From: Paenibacillus_AR mesotrionivorans
GTDB lineage: Bacteria > Bacillota > Bacilli > Paenibacillales > NBRC-103111
Direction: 5' to 3'
DNA length: 35,363 nucleotides
NCBI RefSeq assembly: GCF_046098205.1
Contig: NZ_JBJURJ010000031.1
Coordinates: 1 to 35,363 of the forward strand
A program made the translations under genes and the position numbers. The notes under the pieces are model-generated. The model had not been told where the DNA came from. It was given only the letters and a program-made list of their open reading frames with translations, and did no database searches. Shown one piece after another: positions 23,664 through 31,355 of the stretch; within the stretch, counting starts at the first letter, position 1; each line of letters begins with the position of its first letter.

Positions 23664-24296
23664 TTACTCTTTTAATGCCTCTTCTTCATCCTCATACTCA
23701 TCCCCATCCGCAAACAGCGGCCCCTCCGCCTGAAAGCCGACGGAAGCCAGATAAAACAATCTGCTTTCCTCGCTGCCGGGATCGTTCATGTCATCCAGCT
23801 CCTGAAGCAAAGCCCGGTACCGGGCTAGCCACCCGGCGAACTTCTCCGGCTTAAGATGCACTTCCATCTGCATGGCGATGCGCGGCCAGGCGTCTTTGTT
23901 GGCGCTTTGCACCTGGAAGGCCTCCTCCGGAGCCGTTAACGTCCGCAATCTGGCACGGCCCACAGTGTTCAGCGTGAACTCACGGAAGTAATTCTCCACC
24001 TCGGTCCGGTGGGGCAACAGCCGCTCCCCCGGCACGAAGCTCCAGGCTACCGCCCGGTAGAACTTTTGGATAATGCCGTTTTTGACTTCGGTTTTGACCA
24101 CGCGGATAAAGCCGTTCTTCTCCAGCTCCGCCAGATGGTAATGAATCTTGGACCGCGGAAGCGCAAGAAGCTGGGCCAGCTGCTGTCCGGTATACGGCAT
24201 CTCGATGAGATGGCCCAGAATGGTGGTGCGGAATGGGTCACTTACCGCCTTCAGCTGCTCGTACTCCTCGATGATAAACACAGGGGCCAGCTTCAT
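23664..24296 (-). CDS. ArsR-like winged-helix transcriptional regulator
   Basis: The ATG at 24296 directly follows AAGGAGGCGCCT. The 210-residue protein has an N-terminal winged helix at about 12-82: LKAVSDPFRTTILGHLIEMP, TGQQLAQLLALPRSKIHYHL as the recognition helix, then the wing ELEKNGFIRVVKTEVKNGII. This is the HTH_20/ArsR architecture. The C-terminal 120 residues are helical with an acidic tail (DGDEYEDEEEALKE) and no metal-binding cysteines, so a ligand other than metal is likely. The promoter has three TTGACC/GGTCAA motifs, suggesting autoregulation. The aminopeptidase gene lies downstream and is a plausible co-regulated target. Confidence 0.85.
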   Translation of the reverse strand: MKLAPVFIIEEYEQLKAVSDPFRTTILGHLIEMPYTGQQLAQLLALPRSKIHYHLAELEKNGFIRVVKTEVKNGIIQKFYRAVAWSFVPGERLLPHRTEVENYFREFTLNTVGRARLRTLTAPEEAFQVQSANKDAWPRIAMQMEVHLKPEKFAGWLARYRALLQELDDMNDPGSEESRLFYLASVGFQAEGPLFADGDEYEDEEEALKE

Positions 24297-24328
24297 AGGC
24301 GCCTCCTTCCACCGTCCCGGCCAGAGAC

Positions 24329-24382
24329 GGTCAAATATTTTCACTCGTATCATAATATTTGTTTGACCTGTTGTCAATTGAC
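24329..24382 (-). promoter_or_regulatory. Strong sigma-A promoter with flanking GGTCAA operators
   Basis: Minus strand: consensus TTGACA (24372-24377), exactly 17 bases, TATGAT (24349-24354). GGTCAAA and TTTGACC form an inverted repeat (24329-24335 and 24362-24368) that brackets the -10. A second palindrome GTCAATTGAC (24373-24382) covers the -35. This is a likely autoregulatory operator for the ArsR-like protein. Confidence 0.7.
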
Positions 24383-24455
24383 CGTATACCAACTGGTGCT
24401 CGATAATCAGTCTTTGTCCCCTCAATCGCCTCATTCGTCACATATGACTCCCACC

Positions 24456-24640
24456 CTAACGGACTCGAGAGACGTTATATCGCCGAAAAGATTGTCCTGA
24501 AAAATCTAACGGACACGAGAGCAGCTATTTCGCCCAACAGACCTGTAAAGGCACACGTTTGGCGGTAATAAAGGCTCTAGTGTCCGTTAGTTTTCAAAAA
24601 GGCGGCATTTGGCCGAAATAACGGCGCGGGGGTCCGTTAG
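24456..24640. repeat. Four-stem-loop intergenic element, subfamily 2 (copy EB, 185 bp)
   Basis: Direct units start CTAACGG at 24456 and 24506; inverted units end CCGTTAG at 24590 and 24640. Length and unit spacing are identical to the copy at 19923-20107, though the sequence between motifs differs. Unit 4 is a perfect TAACGG-N9-CCGTTA hairpin; units 1 and 3 are near-perfect. It lies between the ArsR-like gene promoter and the LLM oxidoreductase 3' end. Confidence 0.88.
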
Positions 24641-24687
24641 CTAGCTGAGCCCGGGGCCAGGACTGTTGAAGTAACCAGCTTTCCGAA

Positions 24688-24791
24688 GGTTCCGGGGTTC
24701 CGGGGTTCCGGGATTCCGGGGTTCCGGGGTTCCGGGGTTCCGGGGTTCCGGGGTTCCGGGGTTCTGGGGGTCCGGGGTTCTGGGGGTCCGG
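24688..24791. repeat. 8-bp minisatellite, 13 units
   Basis: Thirteen tandem copies of GGTTCCGG. The fourth is GATTCCGG, and the last four alternate GGTTCTGG and GGGTCCGG, a 16-bp higher-order duplication. It lies 24 bases past the stop codon of the LLM oxidoreductase. All frames are open through it, which creates a spurious Pro/Arg/Asn-repeat ORF on the minus strand. Confidence 0.95.
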
Positions 24792-24815
24792 GTTAGCCCC
24801 GGGTTCCCTCCCCCG

Positions 24816-25835
24816 TCAATACCCCTCCTGCACCACCTGGGACAAAAGCTCGTAGGAGCGCAGCCGGGCCTGGTGGTCATAGATTTGACCGGAGGCAATC
24901 CATTCATCCGCGCCGGTAAGCTCCTGGATGTACCGCAGCCGTCTCCGCACGGTTTCCTTGTTGCCGATGACAGAATACCGCTGCTGGCTTTCCACCACGG
25001 CACGCTCTCTTTCCCCCGGCCAAAGCTCATCCATGGAGTTCACCGGAGGCTCCAGCGGTCCGCCCCCGCCGCGGATCAGACGAAGGAATTGGATCTGCTG
25101 GGAGGTGGACAGCCGGTCCGCCTCCTCATCCGTATCGGCAGCGAAGACGTTGATGGCTACCATGGCATGGGGTTTTTCCAGCACCTCCGACGGGGTGAAG
25201 CTCAATCGATACAAATCCAGCGCAGGCAATAGATAATCCGGGGCAAAATGGCTGGCAAAAGCAAAGGGCAGACCCAGGCGCCCCGCCAATTCGGCGCTGA
25301 ACCCGCTAGAGCCCAGGAGCCAGATGGGCACCCGCAGGCCCTTTCCGGGCACGGCCTGCACTCCGACGCTGGTGCCTTCGAAGTAAGAGCGCAGCTCCTC
25401 CAGCAGCGCCGGGAAATCCTGGCCCGACGAAGCCAGGCCCCGCCGGATGGCACGGGAGGCCGGCTGGTCGGTGCCCGGCGCCCGGCCAAGACCCAGATCA
25501 ATCCGTCCCGGATACAGGGACTCCAAGGTGCCGAACTGCTCGGCAATCAGCAGCGGCGCGTGATTAGGCAGCATAATGCCGCCGGAGCCTACCCGGATGC
25601 TCGTCGTACCTGCAGCAATGTAACCAATGACCAACGAGGTGGCTGAGCTGGCCACACCCGCCATATTGTGATGCTCCGCCAGCCAATAACGCTTGTATCC
25701 CCAGGACTCGGCATGTCTAGCCAAATCCAGGCTGTTATGCAAAGTTTCCGCCACACTGCCGCCCTTCAAAACAGGAGCCAAATCCAACACCGAAACAGGT
25801 GTATGATACGCCGCATGTTCAGCTGTTTCCGCCAT
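24816..25835 (-). CDS. LLM class flavin-dependent oxidoreductase (luciferase-like monooxygenase)
   Basis: A TIM-barrel flavin-dependent enzyme of 339 residues. It opens with PVSVLDLAPVLKGGSVAETL, then WGYKRYWLAEHHNMAGVASS (the AEHH motif), IRVGSGGIMLPNHAPLLIAE, FGTLESLYPGRIDLGLGRAP and VPIWLLGSSGFSAELAGRLG. This is the MsnO8/YtmO-like group, whose natural substrates are mostly unknown. The ATG at 25835 lies 12 bases after AAAAGGAGG. The gene is third in a minus-strand series after the coiled-coil protein and AIM24 genes (56-base gap), with no terminator seen between. An 8-bp minisatellite and a stem-loop element follow. Confidence 0.92.
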   Translation of the reverse strand: MAETAEHAAYHTPVSVLDLAPVLKGGSVAETLHNSLDLARHAESWGYKRYWLAEHHNMAGVASSATSLVIGYIAAGTTSIRVGSGGIMLPNHAPLLIAEQFGTLESLYPGRIDLGLGRAPGTDQPASRAIRRGLASSGQDFPALLEELRSYFEGTSVGVQAVPGKGLRVPIWLLGSSGFSAELAGRLGLPFAFASHFAPDYLLPALDLYRLSFTPSEVLEKPHAMVAINVFAADTDEEADRLSTSQQIQFLRLIRGGGGPLEPPVNSMDELWPGERERAVVESQQRYSVIGNKETVRRRLRYIQELTGADEWIASGQIYDHQARLRSYELLSQVVQEGY

Positions 25836-25891
25836 TTCCGCTCTGCGCCTCCTTTTGATAAATGACCAATACTTTCTTTCATCGAAGTCTC

Positions 25892-26596
25892 TTATTTAAT
25901 GAATACCCCACCGAAGGGGATAACCTCCCGCAGAACACGCTTGATCAAACCGTCCTGGCGGTGCTCCTTCTCTAGCTCCGGACCGGCCAGGCTGCCCTGC
26001 ACCAAGGCTACTCCGCGTCCGGTCATGCTCCAATGGTAATTCATATGCTGGCTGGCCAGATGATTGCCATACACACACAGCTTCAGACTGGCGTTCTCCG
26101 GCATAGCCACCACGCAGCGGGCATCCACAAACAGCGGCTCCCGCTCGTCCAGCTCAATTTCATACAAAGGGCCGTAGGTGAGAAGACCCACCAGCCCCTC
26201 CCCGGACAGCTTCATTTTCATCCAATCCCGGGTCACCAGCATTTTTTTCAACTGCAGGAGCTTATGCTCCATATGTATGCCTGGAGTATAAAAAAACAGA
26301 TTGCGGAACTCAAACAGCAAATCGCTGTTGCCTTCAATCGGCAGGGTTTTCAGATAAAAGCCGTGGGGAAGCGCCGTCAGGAATTCGCAGGGGCCGGTCA
26401 GGTCCGCCTGGAGCAGCTTCCGTTTGCGGTACATCCCCTTCAGGGTCATAAAACGGTCGGATCTGCCCTGGGGAGCCCCTCTATAGGCGATAATCTGTCC
26501 GGGATATAACAAGGATACCCGTTCGCCCGCTCCCAGAAGAAACCGTTCAACCCGGCCGTTTTCGGCATCTCCCGCTTGCTGAGGACCGATGTTCAA
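25892..26596 (-). CDS. AIM24 family protein
   Basis: The 234-residue protein belongs to the AIM24/TRAP-like beta-sandwich family; the bacterial function is unknown. Features include VSLLYPGQIIAYRGAPQGRS, GFYLKTLPIEGNSDLLFEFR, LSGEGLVGLLTYGPLYEIEL and the terminal LREVIPFGGVFIK. There is no signal peptide or membrane helix. The start is TTG at 26596 (MNIGPQQAGD), after CGGAGGTGG at about 7 bases. It begins 48 bases after the coiled-coil protein gene and precedes the LLM gene by 56 bases, so it is probably in one operon. Confidence 0.85.
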   Translation of the reverse strand: MNIGPQQAGDAENGRVERFLLGAGERVSLLYPGQIIAYRGAPQGRSDRFMTLKGMYRKRKLLQADLTGPCEFLTALPHGFYLKTLPIEGNSDLLFEFRNLFFYTPGIHMEHKLLQLKKMLVTRDWMKMKLSGEGLVGLLTYGPLYEIELDEREPLFVDARCVVAMPENASLKLCVYGNHLASQHMNYHWSMTGRGVALVQGSLAGPELEKEHRQDGLIKRVLREVIPFGGVFIK

Positions 26597-26644
26597 AGGG
26601 CGCCACCTCCGTTTCCTTCTATATAAGCGCCTTAACCCGCTCTA

Positions 26645-27127
26645 TTAGCGTCTCACCCGGGCACGCATGACATACCGGGCCACCCGGCTGATTCCGAAAT
26701 ATCCGCCCACCAGCAGAACCGCCGTCCAGATGAGACTCTTCACACGGGCTGCCGACCGGGCCCGGGCCTCCTCGGAATCCTTCAGCTCCTCCAGAGTGGC
26801 AGCAAGCTGGCGGTTTTGCTCCGCAAGCGCCGCGTTGTCGGTAATGAGCTGCTCCTGGGTTTTGCGGTACTCCTCGGTCAGCTTTTGGGCTTCCTCCGCC
26901 CGGCGCCGGGTTTCCTCCAGCTGCTCCACCGTAGCATCGTAGCCGGATTTCATTTCATTATATTGCTCCTTCAGCTTGTCCACTTCGCCAGGCACCTGGA
27001 ACACATCGCGGACCCGGTCCACCCAACCGGCGTGAGCGGACGGCGGCTCGGCCCCCCACAGTGCCAAACATGCTGCTGCCGCAGCTGCCGCCGCTCCCAG
27101 CCGGAGCATCCGGCTTGTTTTGTTCAT
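26645..27127 (-). CDS. Membrane-anchored coiled-coil protein (160 aa)
   Basis: The ATG at 27127 (MNKTSRMLRLG) follows GAGGAGGGG. An Ala-rich signal sequence or anchor spans 8-33. A long charged coiled coil runs at about 47-125 (ELEETRRRAEEAQKLTEEYR-like heptads), then a second hydrophobic helix LIWTAVLLVGGYFGISRVA at 132-150 and a very basic tail RYVMRARVRR. With cleavage after AHA, the coiled coil would be outside the cell with the tail inside. It resembles bacterial TPM-neighbour or stress-membrane proteins only in general layout. It is first gene of a minus-strand series with AIM24 and LLM. The reading upstream of 27127 crosses the divergent promoter and is not used. Confidence 0.8.
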   Translation of the reverse strand: MNKTSRMLRLGAAAAAAAACLALWGAEPPSAHAGWVDRVRDVFQVPGEVDKLKEQYNEMKSGYDATVEQLEETRRRAEEAQKLTEEYRKTQEQLITDNAALAEQNRQLAATLEELKDSEEARARSAARVKSLIWTAVLLVGGYFGISRVARYVMRARVRR

Positions 27128-27247
27128 GGGCTTCCCCTCCTCGGCGCCCGGCTGCATCCATGCAGACCGAAGGTGTATTTTGTCGCTACATGTAGTATAC
27201 GCGCGTTGGGCTTGAAAGGTTTCCGGCAAGATATTTGTCCTGCCGCT

Positions 27248-27276
27248 TTGGAAATTGGCCCTTTTTGTATTAGTAT
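27248..27276 (+). promoter_or_regulatory. Promoter of the first RsmF-like methyltransferase
   Basis: TTGGAA (27248-27253), 17 bases, TAGTAT (27271-27276), about 35 bases before the AAGGAG and ATG at 27317. Confidence 0.45.
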
Positions 27277-27316
27277 GAGTATACGATACTGCAACGCAAG
27301 GAGCCACTCAACCAAT

Positions 27317-28693
27317 ATGCCTCAAACATTGCCTGAAGATTTTATCCGACAAATGTCAATCCAACTGGGGGATGGGCTGGAGCCCTTCCTGGCCAGCTAC
27401 GACGCCCCGCGGACCTATGGTTTGCGGGTTCAGCCCCATAAGATTCAACCCGGCAGCCCGCTGCAGGAACGGCTTGCCGCCCTGTTCGGCTTGGAGCCGG
27501 TGCCCTGGTGTCCCACCGGCTTTTATTACCGGGAGGATTCCCGGCCGGGCAAACACCCCTTCCATGCCGCGGGCCTGTATTACCTCCAGGAACCCAGCGC
27601 CATGTCCTCGGCGGAGCTGCTTTCCCCGCAGCCGGGGGAGACGGTGCTGGATCTGGCCGCCGCACCGGGGGGCAAATCCACCCAGCTGGCTGCCAAGATA
27701 GGACCTGAAGGCCTGCTGGTGGCCAATGAAATCCATCCGGCCCGGTCATTGATCCTCGCGGAGAATATCGAGCGGATGGGCGCCGCTAATACGGTAGTGG
27801 TCCAGTCTCCGCCGGACAGGCTGGCCCAGCGTTTTCCCCGCTTCTTCGATAAGATCATGCTGGACGCCCCCTGCTCCGGAGAGGGAATGTTCCGCAAGGA
27901 TGAAACGGCGCAAAAGGAATGGTCGCCTGATCATGTGGACATGTGCGCCGCCAGACAGCTGGATATCTTCCGCTATGCTCTGGCTATGCTCAAAAACGGG
28001 GGCGCTATTGCCTACTCCACCTGTACCTTCAACCGCAAGGAAAATGAGGAGCTCATAGAGGCTGTCCTGCAGGAATATCCGGGACTTACCCTCCTCCGCA
28101 CCGAACGGCTCTGGCCCCACAAAGTCAAAGGGGAGGGCCATTTTGTCGCTGTCCTCCGGCTGGATGGGGAAGAGGCGGAGGAGCTGGAGAGCCGCAAAAC
28201 CGCAAAGTCAAAGCGGCAGGATAAACCGGCTGTGCCATCCGCCCAAACGGCAGAGGCGTGGAAGCTTTTCCGGGAATTTGCAGAAACGGTGTTCACCTCG
28301 AAGGAGCTGCTCCCACCGGGAGAACCTATACTCTTCGGGGAACAGCTGTATTGGCTCCCTTCCGGGCGGGAGGGACGCTTCCGCAGCACCTTGCTTACAG
28401 GGCTAAAATCCCCGAGGCCCGGCCTGCATCTGGCCACCATCCGCAAAAAACGGGTGGAACCCGCCCACGCCCTTGCGCTGGCCATGCCGGCTTCCAATTT
28501 CCGGCAGACAGTCAGCCTATCGGCTGAGTCGCCGGAGCTGGCCGCTTACCTCCGGGGGGAGGTCCTTCCGACGCCTGCTGATTTGCCTGACGGCTGGGTA
28601 CCCGTATGTGTGGAAAATTACCCCTTGGGCTGGGCCAAATGTGCTGCCGGCCAGCTCAAAAACCATTATCCCAAGGGGCTCCGTTCCCGCTAA
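27317..28693 (+). CDS. RsmB/RsmF (NOP2/Sun) family rRNA m5C methyltransferase, copy 1
   Basis: SAM-dependent RNA cytosine-C5 methyltransferase of 458 residues. The N-terminal segment PWCPTGFYYREDSRPGKHPF (64-83) is typical of the RsmF/YebU group. The SAM-binding loop is LDLAAAPGGKS (111-121). The Rossmann core carries LDAPCSGEGMFRKDE with Cys186 and YSTCTFNRKENEE with Cys236, both catalytic cysteines, then HKVKGEGHFVAVL. A C-terminal RNA-binding region (about 320-458, ending LGWAKCAAGQLKNHYPKGLR) is the RsmF-type extension. ATG at 27317 is 13 bases after AAGGAG, slightly far; an ATG at 27275 is possible. Likely target is a cytosine in 16S rRNA. A paralogue is encoded at 32969-34441. Confidence 0.92.
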   Translation: MPQTLPEDFIRQMSIQLGDGLEPFLASYDAPRTYGLRVQPHKIQPGSPLQERLAALFGLEPVPWCPTGFYYREDSRPGKHPFHAAGLYYLQEPSAMSSAELLSPQPGETVLDLAAAPGGKSTQLAAKIGPEGLLVANEIHPARSLILAENIERMGAANTVVVQSPPDRLAQRFPRFFDKIMLDAPCSGEGMFRKDETAQKEWSPDHVDMCAARQLDIFRYALAMLKNGGAIAYSTCTFNRKENEELIEAVLQEYPGLTLLRTERLWPHKVKGEGHFVAVLRLDGEEAEELESRKTAKSKRQDKPAVPSAQTAEAWKLFREFAETVFTSKELLPPGEPILFGEQLYWLPSGREGRFRSTLLTGLKSPRPGLHLATIRKKRVEPAHALALAMPASNFRQTVSLSAESPELAAYLRGEVLPTPADLPDGWVPVCVENYPLGWAKCAAGQLKNHYPKGLRSR

Positions 28694-28799
28694 ACTGACG
28701 GAGTCCACCCGCCTTTTGATGCACGTAAGGATTTTTACCCTTTCGCAATTTCCTTAACCAATATCAGGCAGCGGCATAAGGGATTCCATAATTTATGCG

Positions 28800-28828
28800 T
28801 TGTTCCTGGGCATTCCCCCCCTTATACT
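28800..28828 (+). promoter_or_regulatory. Promoter of the NlpC/P60 hydrolase gene
   Basis: TTGTTC (28800-28805), 17 bases, TATACT (28823-28828). The start site would be near 28835, with about 39 bases of leader. Confidence 0.5.
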
Positions 28829-28873
28829 GGGTCTACCGGCGAGAAGCCAGTCCAACAAGGGAGGAATCGGATT

Positions 28874-29695
28874 ATGAATAAACGACTTCAGCAGACTGCC
28901 CTAGGCGTTGTCCTTCTTTTGGGCGCCCTGGCTCCGGCCCATGCTTTTGCCGCTACCGAATCCGTCTCTGCCACTGCCGCCGTTTCGGCCAAAACCACTG
29001 TTGCCGATAAGATTATTGCTTCCGGCAGCAAATACCTGGGAACACCCTATCTGTATGGTGCAGACCCGTCCCAAACCAACAACTTTGACTGCTCCTCCTT
29101 TACCTTCCGGGCCTTTATCGAGAACGGCATCAATCTGCCGCGCTCCTCCAATGACCAGATGAAAGAAGGTTTTGCGGTTACCATGGCTACAGCCCAGCCG
29201 GGAGACCTTCTGTTCTTCCGGGATACCACCTATCCGGACAGAGCGGGCCACGTGGGGATATACCTGGGCAATAACCAAATGCTGCACGCATCGGCGAGCA
29301 AAGGTGTGACCATCACCTCATTGTCCACACCGTATTGGCAAAACCGATTTATGGCTGTGAAGAGAGTCATTCCAATGACCTACACCGTCCAAAGCGGCGA
29401 TACCATGTGGAAAATCAGCCAGACGACCGGCATTTCCCTGAATAGTCTTCGCACATGGAACTGGAAATCCGTCAAAAACGATGCACTGATGCCGGGAGCG
29501 CAGCTGTACATTTCCAACCCGGATCTTCTTATGGGGGATGCCTCTAAGGAAATGCCCCGGTATACCGTACAAAGCGGGGATACCCTCTGGAGCATCAGCC
29601 AAAAGCTCTCCGTGACGGTGGATATGCTGAAGGGTTACAACGGCCTGTCTACAGCCGACATTTATCCCGGCCAGATTCTGAAGCTGAATAAATAA
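28874..29695 (+). CDS. Secreted NlpC/P60 cell-wall hydrolase with two LysM domains
   Basis: A 273-residue exported peptidoglycan endopeptidase. A signal peptide covers residues 1-27 (cleavage near AHAFA-A). The NlpC/P60 domain (about 43-160) has catalytic Cys73 in NNFDCSSFTFR, His126 in AGHVGIYLG and His138 in QMLHASASKG. Two LysM peptidoglycan-binding domains start YTVQSGDTMWKIS (170) and YTVQSGDTLWSIS (230). Placing the hydrolase before the LysM modules is the reverse of B. subtilis LytE/LytF. GGGAGGA is 8 bases before the ATG. The gene is monocistronic with its own promoter and a strong terminator. Expected activity is cutting between D-Glu and the diamino acid of stem peptides. Confidence 0.95.
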   Translation: MNKRLQQTALGVVLLLGALAPAHAFAATESVSATAAVSAKTTVADKIIASGSKYLGTPYLYGADPSQTNNFDCSSFTFRAFIENGINLPRSSNDQMKEGFAVTMATAQPGDLLFFRDTTYPDRAGHVGIYLGNNQMLHASASKGVTITSLSTPYWQNRFMAVKRVIPMTYTVQSGDTMWKISQTTGISLNSLRTWNWKSVKNDALMPGAQLYISNPDLLMGDASKEMPRYTVQSGDTLWSISQKLSVTVDMLKGYNGLSTADIYPGQILKLNK

Positions 29696-29714
29696 TTCCA
29701 TCCACTCTATAAGC

Positions 29715-29760
29715 AAAAGCCGCGGACCGCTTCCGGTAGGAAGCGCCGCGGCTTTTTTTA
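29715..29760. terminator. Bidirectional terminator
   Basis: AAAAGCCGCGG pairs with CCGCGGCTTTT, with an inner GCTTCC/GGAAGC stem, followed by seven T. It ends the NlpC/P60 gene and touches the stop codon of the convergent gene at 29758. Confidence 0.92.
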
Positions 29761-30846
29761 ATGAAACGGCTCGTTTTCGAACACCACTTCATCAATTGGC
29801 TTGTTCCGGGCAAGCATGGTGAAGCTGATCCGGTTATAGTTCTTCTCTTTATCCAGCTCCTGCATAATCAGGGCAGCGATCCGCTCCCGCTCAACGGACT
29901 GAACGGAAGAATCCCGGAAGTCGATAAAGCCGGACAGTTGCTTGCGGCTGATGTCTACTGTGGCGGTGCCTATAGGATGGGTCTTGTGACGGTCGTAAAT
30001 TTCATACGTCAGCATATCCTGATCGTCCCGGGCTAGAGTGACACGGTAGTCCTGTTCGGTTCTTTGGCCTGCATTGCTTCCGGTGAAATCCGCGTTATCC
30101 GTCAGATCCTCCTGGGCATAATCTGCAGTCTCCAGAATCGTTCCTTCATACCGGTGGTTCAGCCGGAATCCATCCAGCACACGGTCCTCCAGCTCATCGG
30201 CAATGTAGTCGGCCAAGGTGTCCATCTCCTCGGTTCCCGGATCGAACATCCAATGCACATCGGCCACAAGCCCGCCTCCGGTCTCACGGATAATCAGCTC
30301 CGCCACCCACTCCCGGCCTTCATCATAGACATGATACTCCGATTGACTTGCTGCAGTCCGGGTGGGGACAAGCTCGTAGAAGACCGGGTCCTCTTCATTG
30401 TCATCCTCATCCGCATAACCCATTTCCGCATCGTCCATCCGGAAGGTTTCCGGCTCATAGATATCCCAATCGCCCAACCCGTCCTCGTCATCGGATACCC
30501 AAATCACCTCAGGCTCATCCTCATACAGATGAATAGGCTCTTCCGTTTCCCTCTGCCAGGTATCTCCGGACAGAATGTGATGATAGCTGCCCATCGTAAC
30601 GACAGCTTCATAATCCTCTATGTCCAAAGCACCGGCCAGGTCCCGGATATGGCGATCCACAAACAGGTTGACCTGCTCGGCTTCCCTTCCGTCCAGATGA
30701 TCCGTCTCCAGCTGCACGGCGCCGGAAAGCCTATCCCCCTCCCGGTAGACCAGCATCAGGGTCCCGGCAAAACGGCCGTTCACTACAATATCACTGACTT
30801 CTCCGCCCGCCGTTTTCAGATCCGGCCTGAGCACCACTTCTGCCAT
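29758..30846 (-). CDS. Acidic cytoplasmic protein with three related ~75-residue domains
   Basis: ATG at 30846 follows GGAGG at 9 bases. The 362-residue protein is strongly acidic, with no signal peptide or membrane segment. Three segments share a beta-meander followed by an amphipathic helix rich in Glu/Ala. They are at about 20-95 (GRFAGTLMLVYREGDRLSGA, then EAEQVNLFVDRHIRDLAGAL), 168-245 (EWVAELIIRETGGGLVADVH, then TLADYIADELEDRV) and 270-350 (MLTYEIYDRH, SGFIDFRDSS, then RERIAALIMQELDKEKNYNR). An acidic linker at about 107-160 joins the first two. The repeat reading is by eye. I recognise no named family; it is likely a lineage-specific protein. It is flanked by a terminator on one side and divergent from the YjcZ gene region. 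Confidence 0.82.
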   Translation of the reverse strand: MAEVVLRPDLKTAGGEVSDIVVNGRFAGTLMLVYREGDRLSGAVQLETDHLDGREAEQVNLFVDRHIRDLAGALDIEDYEAVVTMGSYHHILSGDTWQRETEEPIHLYEDEPEVIWVSDDEDGLGDWDIYEPETFRMDDAEMGYADEDDNEEDPVFYELVPTRTAASQSEYHVYDEGREWVAELIIRETGGGLVADVHWMFDPGTEEMDTLADYIADELEDRVLDGFRLNHRYEGTILETADYAQEDLTDNADFTGSNAGQRTEQDYRVTLARDDQDMLTYEIYDRHKTHPIGTATVDISRKQLSGFIDFRDSSVQSVERERIAALIMQELDKEKNYNRISFTMLARNKPIDEVVFENEPFH

Positions 30847-30935
30847 GGAGCATCGCCTCCAGCTCGTTATCGGTATTCCTCCATTAAAGAATGCCTACAC
30901 TGCCCAATTTCTATTCACCCGGGCAAACGTCTAAG

Positions 30936-30962
30936 ACGGCGGAGTTCCCTGCGCATATGATA
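30936..30962 (+). promoter_or_regulatory. Candidate sporulation (sigma-K-like) promoter
   Basis: AC at 30936-30937, 16 bases, then CATATGATA (30954-30962), which matches the sigma-K pattern AC-N16-CATANNNTA. It lies about 110 bases before the YjcZ-type gene, so the leader would be about 100 bases. Confidence 0.3.
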
Positions 30963-31071
30963 CATTAGACCGACAGACATCAGGGAATAAGAGATACGAA
31001 TCCTGCCAAGACCGCGCAATGATCGCAAATGAACCAATACAGTCGGTACATTAACCCTAGGAGGAATCATC

Positions 31072-31164
31072 ATGAGCGCAGTAGGCGGCGGCTTCACAAC
31101 TACAGGTGTTATCCTGGTTCTCTTCATTCTTCTGGTCATCGTTTCCCGTCCGTTCATCTACTAA
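31072..31164 (+). CDS. YjcZ family sporulation peptide (30 aa)
   Basis: A 30-codon gene: MSAVGGGFTTTGVILVLFIL continuing LVIVSRPFIY. TAGGAGGAATC lies at ideal spacing before the ATG at 31072. The Gly-rich start and a single hydrophobic helix that ends in a short basic/aromatic tail are the hallmark of the YjcZ/SscA group, tiny spore-coat-associated peptides of Bacillales. In B. subtilis SscA helps spore coat assembly. The stand-alone position, sandwiched between a minus-strand gene start and a bidirectional terminator at 31281-31319, fits a sporulation-specific transcript. A sigma-K-like promoter is proposed upstream. Confidence 0.88.
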   Translation: MSAVGGGFTTTGVILVLFILLVIVSRPFIY

Positions 31165-31280
31165 TCCGGCTGGGTTAATCCGATGAGTCTCTGACAGCTT
31201 ACGGAAATTGCCTTCCCCAAAAAGGAGGCGCCTGTGCGGACGAGATGGTCCTTGCCTGTCAAACCCGTCTGTGCAGCGCC

Positions 31281-31319
31281 AAAAAAGAACGCCATTCCCC
31301 CAGGAAGGCGTTCTTTTTT
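31281..31319. terminator. Bidirectional terminator
   Basis: AAAAAAGAACGCC and GGCGTTCTTTTTT form a 13-base stem with T or A runs on both sides. It ends the YjcZ gene and the convergent three-gene rRNA-modification operon. Confidence 0.92.
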
Positions 31320-31355
31320 GTATGTATTGGAAGCGTTCCCGAAGGGTGCCGTTTA

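Noticed and set aside
22440..23675. 411-codon plus-strand ORF opposite the aminopeptidase
   Set aside because: Antisense shadow; the minus strand carries the M29 family motifs and a ribosome site.
24641..25030. Minus-strand ORF with a Thr-Pro-Glu-Pro-Arg-Asn-Pro-Gly repeat
   Set aside because: Created by the 8-bp minisatellite, which is open in all frames; it overlaps the LLM gene out of frame and has no ribosome site.
28694..28873. Cyclic di-AMP riboswitch before the NlpC/P60 gene
   Set aside because: Such hydrolases often have one, but the leader after the proposed promoter is only about 40 bases and no aptamer motif is seen.
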